From Pseudovibrio sp. M1P-2-3 (lineage in GTDB: Bacteria; Pseudomonadota; Alphaproteobacteria; Rhizobiales; Stappiaceae): a stretch of DNA of 64,000 bases. The notes beneath the pieces are model-generated. The model was not told the DNA's origin, searched no databases, and saw only the letters and a program-made list of their open reading frames with translations. Of this stretch, positions 34,807 to 44,041 are shown in pieces. Where the stretch lies: contig NZ_JARRCW010000001.1 of the NCBI RefSeq assembly GCF_031501865.1, positions 691,001-755,000 of the forward strand, written 5' to 3'. A program made the position numbers and the translations under genes. Every line of letters begins with the position of its first letter. Within the stretch, counting starts at the first letter, position 1.

Positions 34807-35541
34807 ATGGGTGTTTTAGTCAAAGACAAAGTCGCACTGGTGACAGGTGCAAACCGTGGTATCGGCAAGTCTATTGTCGAAGCTTTTCTCACTGAGGGCG
34901 CAAAAAAGGTCTATCTGGCCGTTCGGGATGTAAATAACGTTGCCGATTTGGTTGAGGCTTATGGTGATAGGGTTTCTCCTATCCGCGTTGATGTATCAGA
35001 TGATGAAACCGTGAAGGCTGCAGCGGAAGCCGCGAAGGATGTTCAGATCCTTGTTGCCAATGCGGGTATTGTTGCTGCCAACGATATTGTAAGCGGTGAG
35101 GCTGAAAACGAGTTCCGCCGCGAGCTGGATGTAAACGTATTTGGTTTGCTGCGTTTGGTTCGTGCCTTCCTGCCCGCTTTGAAAGAAAATGAGGATACGG
35201 CGCTTGTTCAGCTGAACTCCGTTGCATCGATCAAGTCATTTGCAGGAATTGCGACTTACTCTGTTTCAAAAGCCGCGTCGTATTCGTTGACACAGGCGTT
35301 CCGAGATATGCTGGTTGGCGATAATGTTCAGGTTCTCAGCGTTCATCCGGGCCCGATTGAAACCGATTTGACCAAGGATCTTGAGCTGGGTGAAATGGGC
35401 TCCACAAGTGAAGTTGCCCAAGGCATCGTCACGTCACTGGCAAACGGTGAGTTCCACCTGTTCCCCGATGCCGTGGCCAAGAACTTTGAAGGCGCCTACG
35501 ATAGTTTTGCAAAGAGCATTGTAGAGGCTGAGCTGGCCTAA
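34807..35541 (+). CDS. short-chain dehydrogenase/reductase under TetR control
   Basis: This is a 244-residue classical SDR. The cofactor loop is TGANRGIG (about 13-20), NAG sits near residue 85, and catalytic Ser (NSVAS) and Tyr/Lys (YSVSK) are intact. The start at 34807 has AGGAGA 7 bases upstream. The pair with a TetR gene suggests induction by a quinone, aldehyde or similar compound. It ends at a strong terminator. Confidence 0.92.
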   Translation: MGVLVKDKVALVTGANRGIGKSIVEAFLTEGAKKVYLAVRDVNNVADLVEAYGDRVSPIRVDVSDDETVKAAAEAAKDVQILVANAGIVAANDIVSGEAENEFRRELDVNVFGLLRLVRAFLPALKENEDTALVQLNSVASIKSFAGIATYSVSKAASYSLTQAFRDMLVGDNVQVLSVHPGPIETDLTKDLELGEMGSTSEVAQGIVTSLANGEFHLFPDAVAKNFEGAYDSFAKSIVEAELA

Positions 35542-35578
35542 AAGATCCCGGTCGACATATTTTGATGAGCAATTTGAT

Positions 35579-35617
35579 GCTCCGGGTGCGTTTTAAACTC
35601 ACCCGGAGCTTTTTATT
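35579..35617 (+). terminator. rho-independent terminator after the SDR gene
   Basis: GCTCCGGGTG (35579-35588) pairs with CACCCGGAGC (35600-35609) and is followed by TTTTTATTT. Confidence 0.9.
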
Positions 35618-35654
35618 TGAATACTATCTGCGGCTCACTGACTTGGCCTATTGT

Positions 35655-35712
35655 TTAGGTGCGTATCTTTAATCGAAATCCGGTATCCAGTTTTCAGCGA
35701 TACGTTCTAAAG
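35655..35712. repeat. dispersed palindromic repeat, family 2, partial copy
   Basis: TTTAGGTGCGTATCTTTAATCG, then AAATCCGGTATCCAGTTTTCAGCGATACGTTCTAAAG, matches the second module of the family-2 unit at 10184-10288. It lies between convergent genes, overlapping the end of the efflux gene by a few bases. Confidence 0.6.
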
Positions 35713-36957
35713 GTTGCTCTCATAGTGCGGGTTAAACAGCCGCCCTTTTTCTGTGATGAACACCACAAGGGTTGCAGCAAGGCCCAGAATTGCACAGCTG
35801 AGGGTGTAGGGCAGGGTGGAGTGATCAAAGAAGTGGCCAATGCCTGCTCCAAGAAGTGCCCCGACCATGGTGGTGAAGAATCCAAGCATTGCTGAGCCGG
35901 TTCCCGCAATCTTGCCTAACGGCTCCATAGCCATGGTATTGAAGTTTGCGCCGATAAAGCCAAAGAAGAACATGGCGACAAACTGGAGGAGGACGAAGTT
36001 CCAAAGGCTTGCATGCTCTGTATATCCAATGATTGCATTGATGATATTGACGAGTGTGAAGCACAGGACCGCCGCATGGGAGAGTTTGCGCAGGCCCCAG
36101 CGTTCCACCAATTGGGCGTTGATGAAGGATGAGGCTGCCAGAGACAGTGCGATAAACCCGAAGATGAGCGGGAAGCTCTCTTCCAGCTTGAAGACATCCA
36201 TAAAAATCTGCTGGGATGAGTTGATAAAGCCGAACAGACAGCCCATGACCAGAGAGGCGGCGAGCATGTACCCGAAAGTGAGACGAATAGTGAGTGTGGA
36301 TTTATAGGCACTCAGCACCGACCTGAAGCCGATCTTCCGACGGTTCTCTGGGGGCAGGCTCTCCGGCAGGCGCAGGGCGGACCAAAGCAAAATTACGGTA
36401 CCAACGACGGTGAGCAGGAAAAAGACCCAACGCCACGGCCCCACCAGCAGAACGCTTTGCCCGATGCTTGGTGCCACAATAGGGGCAATCATGAACACTG
36501 TCATGGCAAGAGACATGACGCGGCCCATTTGTCGGCCTGAATACCAGTCCCGCACCATGGAAATGCTCATCACCCGCGGCGAGGCCGCGCCCACACCCTG
36601 TATCACCCGTGCAATCAGCATGGTCTCGAAAGTCTCTGCAGTGGCGGAAAAAACCGTTCCCACCGTAAACAGGGCAAGTCCGAAGAGTAGAACCTTCTTG
36701 CGCCCGAGCCAGTCTGAAAGCGGCCCGAAGACAAGGGAGGCAACTGCAAGGCCGGTCAAGTAGGCTGTAATGAGAAGCTGCCTGTTGTTGGGGTCATAAA
36801 CAGCAAGGTCCTCCCCGATCAAGGGCAGGGCAGGTAGCATGATATCAATGGAAAGGGCATTCAGCGCCATTAAAGCTGCAAGCAGTGCAATGAACTCCAG
36901 AAAACCAATTCCGCTATGGGGAGATGCGGCTGCATGATCAACTGTAGATGAAGACAT
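35707..36957 (-). CDS. Bcr/CflA-family multidrug efflux transporter
   Basis: This is a 416-residue MFS protein with 12 membrane helices. The Bcr/CflA signature is seen in ALNALSIDIMLPALP in helix 1, FGPLSDWLGRKKVLL after helix 2 and RVIQGVGAASPRV in helix 4. The family exports bicyclomycin, chloramphenicol and sulfonamides by proton antiport. No regulator is adjacent. Confidence 0.93.
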   Translation of the reverse strand: MSSSTVDHAAASPHSGIGFLEFIALLAALMALNALSIDIMLPALPLIGEDLAVYDPNNRQLLITAYLTGLAVASLVFGPLSDWLGRKKVLLFGLALFTVGTVFSATAETFETMLIARVIQGVGAASPRVMSISMVRDWYSGRQMGRVMSLAMTVFMIAPIVAPSIGQSVLLVGPWRWVFFLLTVVGTVILLWSALRLPESLPPENRRKIGFRSVLSAYKSTLTIRLTFGYMLAASLVMGCLFGFINSSQQIFMDVFKLEESFPLIFGFIALSLAASSFINAQLVERWGLRKLSHAAVLCFTLVNIINAIIGYTEHASLWNFVLLQFVAMFFFGFIGANFNTMAMEPLGKIAGTGSAMLGFFTTMVGALLGAGIGHFFDHSTLPYTLSCAILGLAATLVVFITEKGRLFNPHYESNL

Positions 36958-37139
36958 TCCGGATCCTTAATAAAAGCGCGCAGAATTGATTGCCACACCA
37001 ATGTAGGCGACTTTTAGATTTATTTGAAAAATCAAATGGTTATAGGAGGCGTCAAGCCGGCCCGATCATAAAAATGGCTATGAAATGCCAAAAGAACGAA
37101 GGAGGGAATTAGTAGGGCCGGTTCTGATTGATGTCAAGT

Positions 37140-37607
37140 TCATTGAGTCCAGCGTTTGGTGTCAGCTTGATCGCTGGCCTTGGCCTCTACCCAGCTTCCC
37201 TTGCCGCCGCCCTTTGGAATTTCCTTTTTCCAGAAAGGGGCATTGGTCTTTAAAAAGTCCATCATAAAGTCTGCAGCTTCAAAGGCATCCCGGCGGTGGC
37301 TGCTTGCCGCGATAACCAGCACAATGTTCTCCCCCGGAGGAATTTCTCCGTACCGGTGAATAACGGTAAGGCCGGTCAAAGACCACTTTTCCAGTGCCTT
37401 GTTTGCAATGCGCGTCAGTTCCGCCTCTGCCATGCCGGGGTAGTGCTCCAGCACAAGGGCGTCCAGTTTGCCCCCTTCATCGCGGCAAAGGCCGGTAAAG
37501 GCCACCACAGCGCCAACATCCTTGCGGCCTTTACAAAGAGCGCGAGTTTCAAGCTCTTGATTAAAGTCCTCATGCTGGACGCGGAGGGTTAAAAGATCGC
37601 TCGTCAT
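37140..37607 (-). CDS. moaE: molybdopterin synthase catalytic subunit MoaE
   Basis: The large subunit of molybdopterin synthase inserts two sulfurs into precursor Z. Motifs include AVVAFTGLCRDE near residue 33, LVLEHYPGMAE (about 50-60), VIHRYG and ASSHRRDAFEA, and the C-terminal PFWKKE with the catalytic Lys. The 155-residue length is normal. It follows moaD by 6 bp. Confidence 0.95.
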   Translation of the reverse strand: MTSDLLTLRVQHEDFNQELETRALCKGRKDVGAVVAFTGLCRDEGGKLDALVLEHYPGMAEAELTRIANKALEKWSLTGLTVIHRYGEIPPGENIVLVIAASSHRRDAFEAADFMMDFLKTNAPFWKKEIPKGGGKGSWVEAKASDQADTKRWTQ

Positions 37608-37613
37608 CGTGGC

Positions 37614-37874
37614 CTAGCCCCCTGTCATGGGTGGGAAGAAGGCAATTTCGCTTGCACCAGCCAGCGGCTGGTCATGCTCCACATGCTCTTGATCTAACGC
37701 TACCCGCACATTATCACAATCTTCAAACGCATAGGCGTAACGCTCGTCCTTCTGGATCAACCACTCCATCAAGCCCTTGGGAGTGACAACCTGCTCGGGC
37801 AGGTCCAGCGTTTCCTCGTCGGTTCCGGTTCTCTCGCGGATCCAGGCGAAATAGACAATTTTGAGGGTGCTCAT
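37614..37874 (-). CDS. moaD: molybdopterin synthase sulfur carrier subunit MoaD
   Basis: This is an 86-residue ubiquitin-like protein ending in the required Gly-Gly (PPMTGG), which is thiocarboxylated. The start MSTLKIVYFAWIRERTG is typical. It lies between pgsA and moaE in the conserved order. Confidence 0.96.
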   Translation of the reverse strand: MSTLKIVYFAWIRERTGTDEETLDLPEQVVTPKGLMEWLIQKDERYAYAFEDCDNVRVALDQEHVEHDQPLAGASEIAFFPPMTGG

Positions 37875-37909
37875 GTGCGATATTCCAAATGCGGTGCAGC
37901 AGGCTGCAC

Positions 37910-38482
37910 TCAGTCGTCGATAAGGTGTCCTATGCCAGCTCTGAAATAATCATAGCCGGTATAAAGGGTCAAAACCGCGGCAATCCACAAAAGGGCTGTG
38001 CCGAACTGGGTTGTGTAGGCAAACCATTTGTCTCCAGCTGGACCCACAATCAAAAAGGCGAGGGCAATGAGCTGAACGGTGGTTTTCCACTTGGCAAGCT
38101 GGGTAACGGGAACACTCACCTGAAGCTCTGCCAGAAACTCGCGCAGGCCGGAAACAAGAATTTCACGGCACAAGATAATGATGGCGGCAATGAGCGACCA
38201 TTCGCCGATTGTTCCCTCATGGGCCAGCACCAACAGGCTCACCGAGACAAGAAGTTTATCGGCAATGGGATCGAGCATCCGGCCAAGTTTGGACTGTTGT
38301 TCCCATGCACGGGCCAGATAGCCGTCTAGAAAGTCTGTAATCGCGGCGGTGATAAAAATGACAAGAGCAACCCAGCGTGCGGTGGTTCCAGGGAAATAAA
38401 AGCACGCGACCAGAGCCGGAACGGCAAGAATTCTACCGTATGTGAGAAGGTTGGGCAGAGAAAACACAACTTTGCTGGACAT
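37910..38482 (-). CDS. pgsA: CDP-diacylglycerol-glycerol-3-phosphate 3-phosphatidyltransferase
   Basis: This 190-residue membrane enzyme makes phosphatidylglycerol phosphate. The CDP-alcohol phosphotransferase motif D-G-x2-A-R-x8-G-x3-D-x3-D is complete (about residues 49-70). The order pgsA-moaD-moaE is conserved in Hyphomicrobiales, usually right after uvrC. Here uvrC is 9 kb away. Confidence 0.95.
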   Translation of the reverse strand: MSSKVVFSLPNLLTYGRILAVPALVACFYFPGTTARWVALVIFITAAITDFLDGYLARAWEQQSKLGRMLDPIADKLLVSVSLLVLAHEGTIGEWSLIAAIIILCREILVSGLREFLAELQVSVPVTQLAKWKTTVQLIALAFLIVGPAGDKWFAYTTQFGTALLWIAAVLTLYTGYDYFRAGIGHLIDD

Positions 38483-38512
38483 TAGCGCCTTCTTTTAATC
38501 CTAATATTAAGG

Positions 38513-38543
38513 CCATTCCCACACAAGCTGTGTGGGTGGCCTA
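38513..38543. terminator. large palindrome between hlyU-type gene and pgsA
   Basis: GGCCA-TT-CCCACACA-AGC-TGTGTGGG-TGGCC makes a two-part stem. It lies after the HlyU-type gene and before pgsA on the minus strand. It may be a terminator, though the U-run is weak. Confidence 0.5.
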
Positions 38544-38630
38544 TACAAAACTTGAGCATGAACATTGTTACCCTAGTGTGTGAGGGAACTTAGCAGCTAA
38601 GTTTAAGCAAGAGAAGCGGATTTACCCTAG

Positions 38631-38930
38631 TTAGGAAATTTCTCCAAACAGGCTGTCTCCCATCTGGTCAACAAGTTGCTTGCCTTTGCGTAATGTAAAT
38701 TCCCTGCATTCGTTTTCACTTGGAAAGGTATCTGCACGAATAAAACTATGTTCTCTGGTTTCGCCGTCCACGGTTTTCAAGATTGTGCCGGAAAGACGCC
38801 ATTGGCCTGATTCATCAATGGGGTCAGCAGTAATCTGATACCCGTTATAGTCAAGGGGCGGCGTGGCCTCCTTCGGTTTTTGGGTCTCTTGTTTGTCCGG
38901 TCCTTTAAACAGGCGGGATAAAAAAGACAT
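38631..38930 (-). CDS. HlyU-family protein
   Basis: This is a 99-residue protein with a basic N-terminal stretch (MSFLSRLFKGPDK) and a C-terminal domain with YNGYQITADPI and QWRLSGTI. These match the HlyU family named after the Vibrio haemolysin activator, although these alphaproteobacterial members are not proven DNA-binders. The start at 38930 has GGAG 6 bases upstream. Confidence 0.82.
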   Translation of the reverse strand: MSFLSRLFKGPDKQETQKPKEATPPLDYNGYQITADPIDESGQWRLSGTILKTVDGETREHSFIRADTFPSENECREFTLRKGKQLVDQMGDSLFGEIS

Positions 38931-39001
38931 AGTCAACTCCATTGGGAATATGCAGGTACAAGGGATAACGCCCAGTCCGGTGTGGTGCTTCCCGTTATAT
39001 T

Positions 39002-39631
39002 TTAAGCAGCGCTACAAGCAAAGCTCTGCTTGTCTGGCTGGCGCATAGTATCGGGTTGCAATTGCTTTGCCAACCAATGGGAGCGGCACAGGGAAACATA
39101 GGATTCCTCACCCCCAATAACCACTTGGTCCCCTTCGTCGACGATTTCACCAAGACTGTTCAGGCGGGCAACCATTGTAGCCTTGCGTCCACACCAGCAA
39201 ATTGTGCGCACTTCGCGCAGCACATCGGCCAGCGCCAGAAGGGCTGCGCTTCCGGGAAACAGTTTTCCTTGAAAATCGGTGCGAAGGCCATAACACATAA
39301 CAGGAATGCCGAGGGTGTCCGCCACTTTCGCCAGCTGCCACACCTGTGTTTCATTCAGAAACTGGGATTCATCAATAAACACCGCATCCAGTTTGTTACC
39401 TGCGATAAACTCACTCACGCGTGCAAACAGGTCCAGTTCGCCATCAAAAATTTCCGCATCGGCTTTCAGCCCGATACGGGAGGCGATTTCTCCCACCTTG
39501 GTCCTGTCGTCAAGTGCTGCCGTAAACAGCAAGGCGTGCATACCGCGCTCTTGATAGTTATAGGAGGCTTGGAGCAGGAGAGTAGACTTGCCTGCGTTCA
39601 TTGTAGAGTAGTTGAAATAGAGCTTTGCCAT
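39002..39631 (-). CDS. tdk: thymidine kinase
   Basis: This is a 209-residue type II thymidine kinase of the salvage pathway. The P-loop is STMNAGKST (residues 9-17), the DESQF motif (about 88-92) has the catalytic Glu, and the zinc-binding Cys are in TICWCGRKA, with a further Cys in the C-terminal part. Length and motifs are normal. It is a lone gene in the pgsA-uvrC interval. Confidence 0.95.
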   Translation of the reverse strand: MAKLYFNYSTMNAGKSTLLLQASYNYQERGMHALLFTAALDDRTKVGEIASRIGLKADAEIFDGELDLFARVSEFIAGNKLDAVFIDESQFLNETQVWQLAKVADTLGIPVMCYGLRTDFQGKLFPGSAALLALADVLREVRTICWCGRKATMVARLNSLGEIVDEGDQVVIGGEESYVSLCRSHWLAKQLQPDTMRQPDKQSFACSAA

Positions 39632-39871
39632 GGTCCGCTGAAATTGTCTGTGTGTCTTGCTTGTCTAACTCATACAGGATTTCTGGGCGCGGGGATGGAG
39701 CTTTCTATTTTTTCCAAAAACTTCTGGAAGTTCTCAACGCTCTTTTAAAGAGGGCACTGCAATTTCTTCTAGAGGAGGTCGTAAGATGGGCCGCTAAAAA
39801 GAGAGCAGGGCAGATACTGGAGGGCAAAGCCACGATTGCCCTGATCTCTTTTCCCGATGGGGGCATCGGAA

Positions 39872-40600
39872 CTATGTATGCAGAACATACTCCAAAGGCG
39901 CACCCAGCTCATCCCGCTCCAGTGCAGGTTTTTCACCGGTAATGAGGTAGTCATCAAACCAGATGTGTGGCAGCTGATCGGCTTTTCTCATCCACTCGTC
40001 CACCAGCGGATCGGCGCAGATGGTTTCCATCCAGCTTTTGGAAAGCGGCCAGCGTGAAAGGTCTGGGGTGTGCCTAAGCAGCCGGATCGCCGCTGGTGTG
40101 AGAGAATGATCTGCAAGGGAGGCTGCACCAAATAAATAAGGCCCGCCGCTCTTTTCCAAAATCGGTTCAATCGCAGCGCATAAGCGCTCAGCGTCCTTTT
40201 GCTCACCTTCTGTCAGGGCGCGCTTATAAGGATAAAACGCGCTTTCAAAGGAAATGCGGGCGCAGATGCTGGAAAGCCCCGCATGTTGCCACGCCACAAG
40301 TGAGCGCGCTTGCGCCCGTTTTACAAGGTCCACCGGCAGCAGGCGGCCCTCGCACGTATCATTGGCGAATTCCATAATGGCGAGGCTGTCGAAAATGGTC
40401 AGCCCGTCCACCACCAAGGCAGGGACTGTTGCCGAGGGTGAAAGGCTGGCCATATGGTCCAGATTGGCAAATCGTTGGGGGCGTTTGATATCAACCATGA
40501 TCTCTTCAAAGATCAGGTCCGCCGCCTTCAAAGAAAGCCATGCCCGCATTGCCCAACTAGACGCATTATAAGTGCCGCAATAAAATCTGAGGCTTTTCAC
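39872..40600 (-). CDS. glutathione S-transferase family protein
   Basis: This is a 242-residue GST-like protein. The thioredoxin-like N-terminal domain starts CGTYNASSWAMRAWL and has VPALVVDG and DSLAIMEF motifs; a helical C-terminal domain follows. A GTG at 40600 is the likely start, as upstream sequence to 40657 is not family-like. The reaction is unknown. Confidence 0.85.
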   Translation of the reverse strand: MKSLRFYCGTYNASSWAMRAWLSLKAADLIFEEIMVDIKRPQRFANLDHMASLSPSATVPALVVDGLTIFDSLAIMEFANDTCEGRLLPVDLVKRAQARSLVAWQHAGLSSICARISFESAFYPYKRALTEGEQKDAERLCAAIEPILEKSGGPYLFGAASLADHSLTPAAIRLLRHTPDLSRWPLSKSWMETICADPLVDEWMRKADQLPHIWFDDYLITGEKPALERDELGAPLEYVLHT

Positions 40601-40806
40601 TTGTTTCCATCTCCAGAATTGATAACTATTAAAATAATAGCGATTCGGAGTGCGCATGGCAATGACCTCATGAAAATACGGTCACCCGCAGATGAAATTG
40701 CAGGATAGGAAACAATCACTGAAGCCATTGCTCTTTCGCTTTTTTATGGGGTATTGCATCATTGGCTTAAGCATGAGGCTTAACCGCTTTGAAAAGGTAG
40801 AGGTTT

Positions 40807-41181
40807 ATGACGGCAACGCCCAAAATTTCCATTCCCCAACCCGGTCAGCCAGTTCGTGGATCGAAAACGGGTGCGCCGGTTATGGCGCTGCTGGACCTTT
40901 TGGGTCGGCGCTGGGCGCTTGGGGTTCTGTGGGTATTGGCGGAGAATGCGCCGTGTACATTCAATGCCCTGCAAGCCAAGTGCACCGGCATTTCACCGGG
41001 GGTTCTCAACACCCGCTTGAAAGAGCTGAAGCTGGCAAACCTGATTGAGCAGGGGGAAAGTGGCTATGCGCTGACCTCGCAGGGCGCGGAACTTTTTAAC
41101 ATGATGGAACCACTGGGTATGTGGGCCAAATACACATGGGCACCAACATTTGAAGAAAGCGAAGTGCCGGCAAAGAAATAG
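40807..41181 (+). CDS. HxlR-family transcriptional regulator
   Basis: This is a 124-residue winged-helix regulator. LLDLLGRRWALGVLWVL (about 28-44) and FNALQAKCTGISPGVLNTRLKEL are the family core. It lacks the N-terminal Cys seen in redox-sensing HxlR proteins such as HypR. It reads divergently from the GST gene, which it may regulate. Confidence 0.9.
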   Translation: MTATPKISIPQPGQPVRGSKTGAPVMALLDLLGRRWALGVLWVLAENAPCTFNALQAKCTGISPGVLNTRLKELKLANLIEQGESGYALTSQGAELFNMMEPLGMWAKYTWAPTFEESEVPAKK

Positions 41182-41190
41182 GCTGGCGCC

Positions 41191-41403
41191 TTACTTCTCC
41201 AGCAGCTTGTGGCTATCTCTTGCTTTTAGATCAAGGCTATAGGCCGCTTTCATCTTCTCGATAAACTGGATGGTTTCCTTACCAAAGGGGGCCTTGCCTT
41301 CAAAGCTGTGTAGCACTATACCTCCTATCAGGTCTCCCAGACCTACCTCTTTTTCTGCTGCCACAGCCTTTAGTACCTTCAAAACCCGCTTTTCCAAGCG
41401 CAC
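41191..41403 (-). CDS. short conserved ribbon-helix-helix-like protein
   Basis: This is a 70-residue protein starting at GTG (41403). VRLEKRVLKVLKAVAAEKEV followed by GDLIGGIVLHSFEGK resembles a small family of proteins in related bacteria that usually begin with ERVQTGVRLEKR. Those codons are present just upstream here, but an in-frame TAG seven codons back leaves no good longer start. It is convergent with the HxlR gene. Confidence 0.5.
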   Translation of the reverse strand: MRLEKRVLKVLKAVAAEKEVGLGDLIGGIVLHSFEGKAPFGKETIQFIEKMKAAYSLDLKARDSHKLLEK

Positions 41404-41518
41404 GCCTGTTTGAACGCGTTCTATCTTTTTCTATCTGGGGTCATTGTGATCTCAGTGTCTTCTAGTCGTCACTGTGGTGCCACGGTACCAAATGGCGAGC
41501 AATACGGAGTAATTGCCT

Positions 41519-42451
41519 ATGTTAAGAGCCAGTACAGCCCTCAATTCCATCAAGAATCCGCCCGAACATCTGGCGGGAGTATTTTGGGCGTTACTGGCGA
41601 CTTTACTGTTTTCAATCGTAGCGGCAATGGCGAAGATGGCAGCTCTGGAATATCACGTGCTGCAAATCCTGTTCATTCGGCAGGTGGTTGTCACCCTCTC
41701 CTCGCTTCCCTCCATTGCCCGCTCGTTTCCCCATAGCCTGAAAACCCAGTATCCTTTGCTTCATGGATTACGCTTGGTGGGGTCCTTTGTGGCTCTTGCC
41801 TGTGGTATCTGGGCGGTGACCGAGCTTCCTTTGACAACAGCTATAACACTAGGCTTTTCCAAGGTGTTTTTCATCACCGTTCTTTCTATTTTATTTCTAG
41901 GGGAAGTTGTTGGAATGCACCGCATTTCTGCGGTGGTTCTTGGGTTCTTGGGGGTGGTCATTGCCATGAAACCGGGTACGGAAGGGCTGTTTGAACTCTC
42001 CACGTTGATACCGCTTTTGGGCGCCGCAGGCGCGGCTGTCGCGGTGACCACTGCCCGCCGCCTCTCACAAACCGAAAGCACCGCCACCATGCTGCTTTTT
42101 CAAGCGCTGTTTGTGGGTGGTCTGGCGGCTGTTCCCATGTTCTGGTTCTGGAAGACACCGGACCTTGAAGGGCTGCTGTTCCTACTCGTCCTAAGCATCC
42201 TTGCAACTGTTGGCCAGTGGTCGGGCATTCAGGCCCTGCGCGAAGGGGAGGCTAGCATTCTTGGCTCTATTGAATACACCAAGCTGATCTATGTGGCCCT
42301 TCTGGGGTTCATCCTGTTCGCTGAAATTCCAGACCTCTATACCATCCTCGGCGCGGCTCTCATTGTCGGTTCCGCTGCCTACATGCTGCACCGCGAGGCT
42401 ATTAAAAAGCGGGGGGCGCAGCAGAGTCTTATGGACACCGGATCTCAGTAA
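41519..42451 (+). CDS. EamA/DMT-family transporter
   Basis: This is a 310-residue membrane protein with ten helices arranged as two EamA repeats (about 20-150 and 165-300). The start at 41519 has GGAG 9 bases upstream. DMT proteins export or import small metabolites such as amino acids and nucleosides; the substrate is unknown. Confidence 0.9.
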   Translation: MLRASTALNSIKNPPEHLAGVFWALLATLLFSIVAAMAKMAALEYHVLQILFIRQVVVTLSSLPSIARSFPHSLKTQYPLLHGLRLVGSFVALACGIWAVTELPLTTAITLGFSKVFFITVLSILFLGEVVGMHRISAVVLGFLGVVIAMKPGTEGLFELSTLIPLLGAAGAAVAVTTARRLSQTESTATMLLFQALFVGGLAAVPMFWFWKTPDLEGLLFLLVLSILATVGQWSGIQALREGEASILGSIEYTKLIYVALLGFILFAEIPDLYTILGAALIVGSAAYMLHREAIKKRGAQQSLMDTGSQ

Positions 42452-42569
42452 GGGCTGACCAAGGAGAAAGGGCTCACACCTTAACCAATAGATATTGGCA
42501 TATCGGACACGTGAAACGTAGGTCCGGTATGCTGCATTGCGTGCTCACTTATAAAACTACGCTATTATT

Positions 42570-42989
42570 TTAGCTTATTCTTCTGATCAAGGCAGTTGCA
42601 GAGGAGCGGGCTATCAACTTTCCATGTTGCATGAGTTCCCCCTCCACCACGCAGACCGACCGCCCCTTGGAGATAACGCGGCCATGACCTGTCAGCTTGC
42701 CAACCAGCGCGGGCGCAATAAAGTTTGTTTTCAATTCCAGTGTGGGGGCAAACTCGTTTTCGCCCAGAGTTGCCGTTAGCGCCGGTCCCATTGTGTCATC
42801 CAGCATGGCAGCTAGAAAACCACCCTGAATATTCCCGATAGGATTGGTAAACTCTTCTTTCCCATCAAATTCAACAGTGATGGTTCCAGCCTTTGAATCA
42901 ACTTCTAAAATGCGAGCCCCTAGCGTTTGTGCAGCCTTTGGCTGCGCAATTTCTCCATCCAGCATTTTTTGAAATATGCCCCGCCCCAT
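42570..42989 (-). CDS. PaaI-family hot-dog thioesterase
   Basis: This is a 139-residue single hot-dog domain. The motif NIQGGFLAAMLDDTMG (about 55-70) holds the catalytic Gly and Asp of the PaaI/4-hydroxybenzoyl-CoA thioesterase group. I start it at 42989 since GGGGAG lies 6 bases upstream; an ATG at 42995 is in frame but overlaps the ribosome site. The frame continues to 43238 without conserved sequence. Confidence 0.9.
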   Translation of the reverse strand: MGRGIFQKMLDGEIAQPKAAQTLGARILEVDSKAGTITVEFDGKEEFTNPIGNIQGGFLAAMLDDTMGPALTATLGENEFAPTLELKTNFIAPALVGKLTGHGRVISKGRSVCVVEGELMQHGKLIARSSATALIRRIS

Positions 42990-43194
42990 ACTCATCTCCC
43001 CTAATAAGAAACAGTCCCCTGACTCCCATAGTATTTTGCAGATTACACCTTTTGCTCCGCACTTTTTCGAGGTTCCTATGGGGAGGCATAACTTGAGTAG
43101 ACAACCCCGTTTAACTTTCGTCAAGCAGTAGCCACAAGCACGCCCTCCTGCACCGGCTAGGTTTCCCCGGAACAGAAACTTGAAAAGCCATTCG

Positions 43195-43965
43195 TTATGT
43201 AGGCAAACCGGCTTCAAAGTAACGCTGCCTGACGTCAAGAATGCAGCGCTGACGTGAGGATCTGCTCACTTCATGGGGGGCAAAATCAGCTTCCACGCTG
43301 TCCAGCAGGTCAACCGTTTGCCGTAAAACCTCCTTGGTGCGGTCTGCCATTTCCTCAGGGGTGATAGCGGTCAAGTACTTGATAAACCGAACACCGGTCT
43401 GCTTAAGAAATATTGTTTCCGGCAGGTTGTCGCGAGTACACACACCGTAAGTCCCATCCAGAAAATACCCCCACGTCTCCTCAAACTGGGCCGGACTTAT
43501 GCTGTTGCGTAGGTCTGGCATGAGCTCATCCAGTGCTTGCCCAAGTGTACCGGCAAAAAATGCTTGTTGAGCTGCTTCGAACCGGACGAGAAAATAAGCT
43601 TTGGCTTGCGGCTCCCCTTCAATCCCCATGGACTTGATGGCCTTGATCCAATCCACTTGTCCTTTTGAATAAAAACGAAGGTCTTGCCTCTCCTGATGCT
43701 CCCCGAAAAACGAATGAGACTTGCAGCTCATATCAAGGCGGTAGGATGGTGCGGGGACCACTTGCGCCTCAATAAGGTCGTGTAGGCGTTGTGAATTTCC
43801 CCCCGTTTGCGCAAGCAAGCGGGGCTCGCTCAGAAAGTTATTATTGAGGTAGTCGAAAAGCATGGGTCCACTCCAATTATCATCCCCGAGATTATAGAGG
43901 GATCCATCTTTTGAAGGTTCGTTACTGGGCGAACTATGAAAACAAGAATGTCTGAATAGGTCCAC
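43195..43965 (-). CDS. DUF6058-like protein
   Basis: This is a 256-residue protein. The segment from LFDYLNNNFLSEPRLL to VVPAPSYRLDM, with CKSHSFFGEHQ and YSKGQVDW after it, resembles DUF6058, a family of unknown function annotated around natural-product loci in marine bacteria. There are no membrane helices. A start at Met35 is possible. It stands alone beside the IS30 element. Confidence 0.6.
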   Translation of the reverse strand: MDLFRHSCFHSSPSNEPSKDGSLYNLGDDNWSGPMLFDYLNNNFLSEPRLLAQTGGNSQRLHDLIEAQVVPAPSYRLDMSCKSHSFFGEHQERQDLRFYSKGQVDWIKAIKSMGIEGEPQAKAYFLVRFEAAQQAFFAGTLGQALDELMPDLRNSISPAQFEETWGYFLDGTYGVCTRDNLPETIFLKQTGVRFIKYLTAITPEEMADRTKEVLRQTVDLLDSVEADFAPHEVSRSSRQRCILDVRQRYFEAGLPT

Positions 43966-44041
43966 ACAAGGCGAACGGAGAGGGGGCGCGCGTTAAGAAC
44001 ATATCGCGAGCAAACCCTATTGCAGCATTAAACTGATGGAT

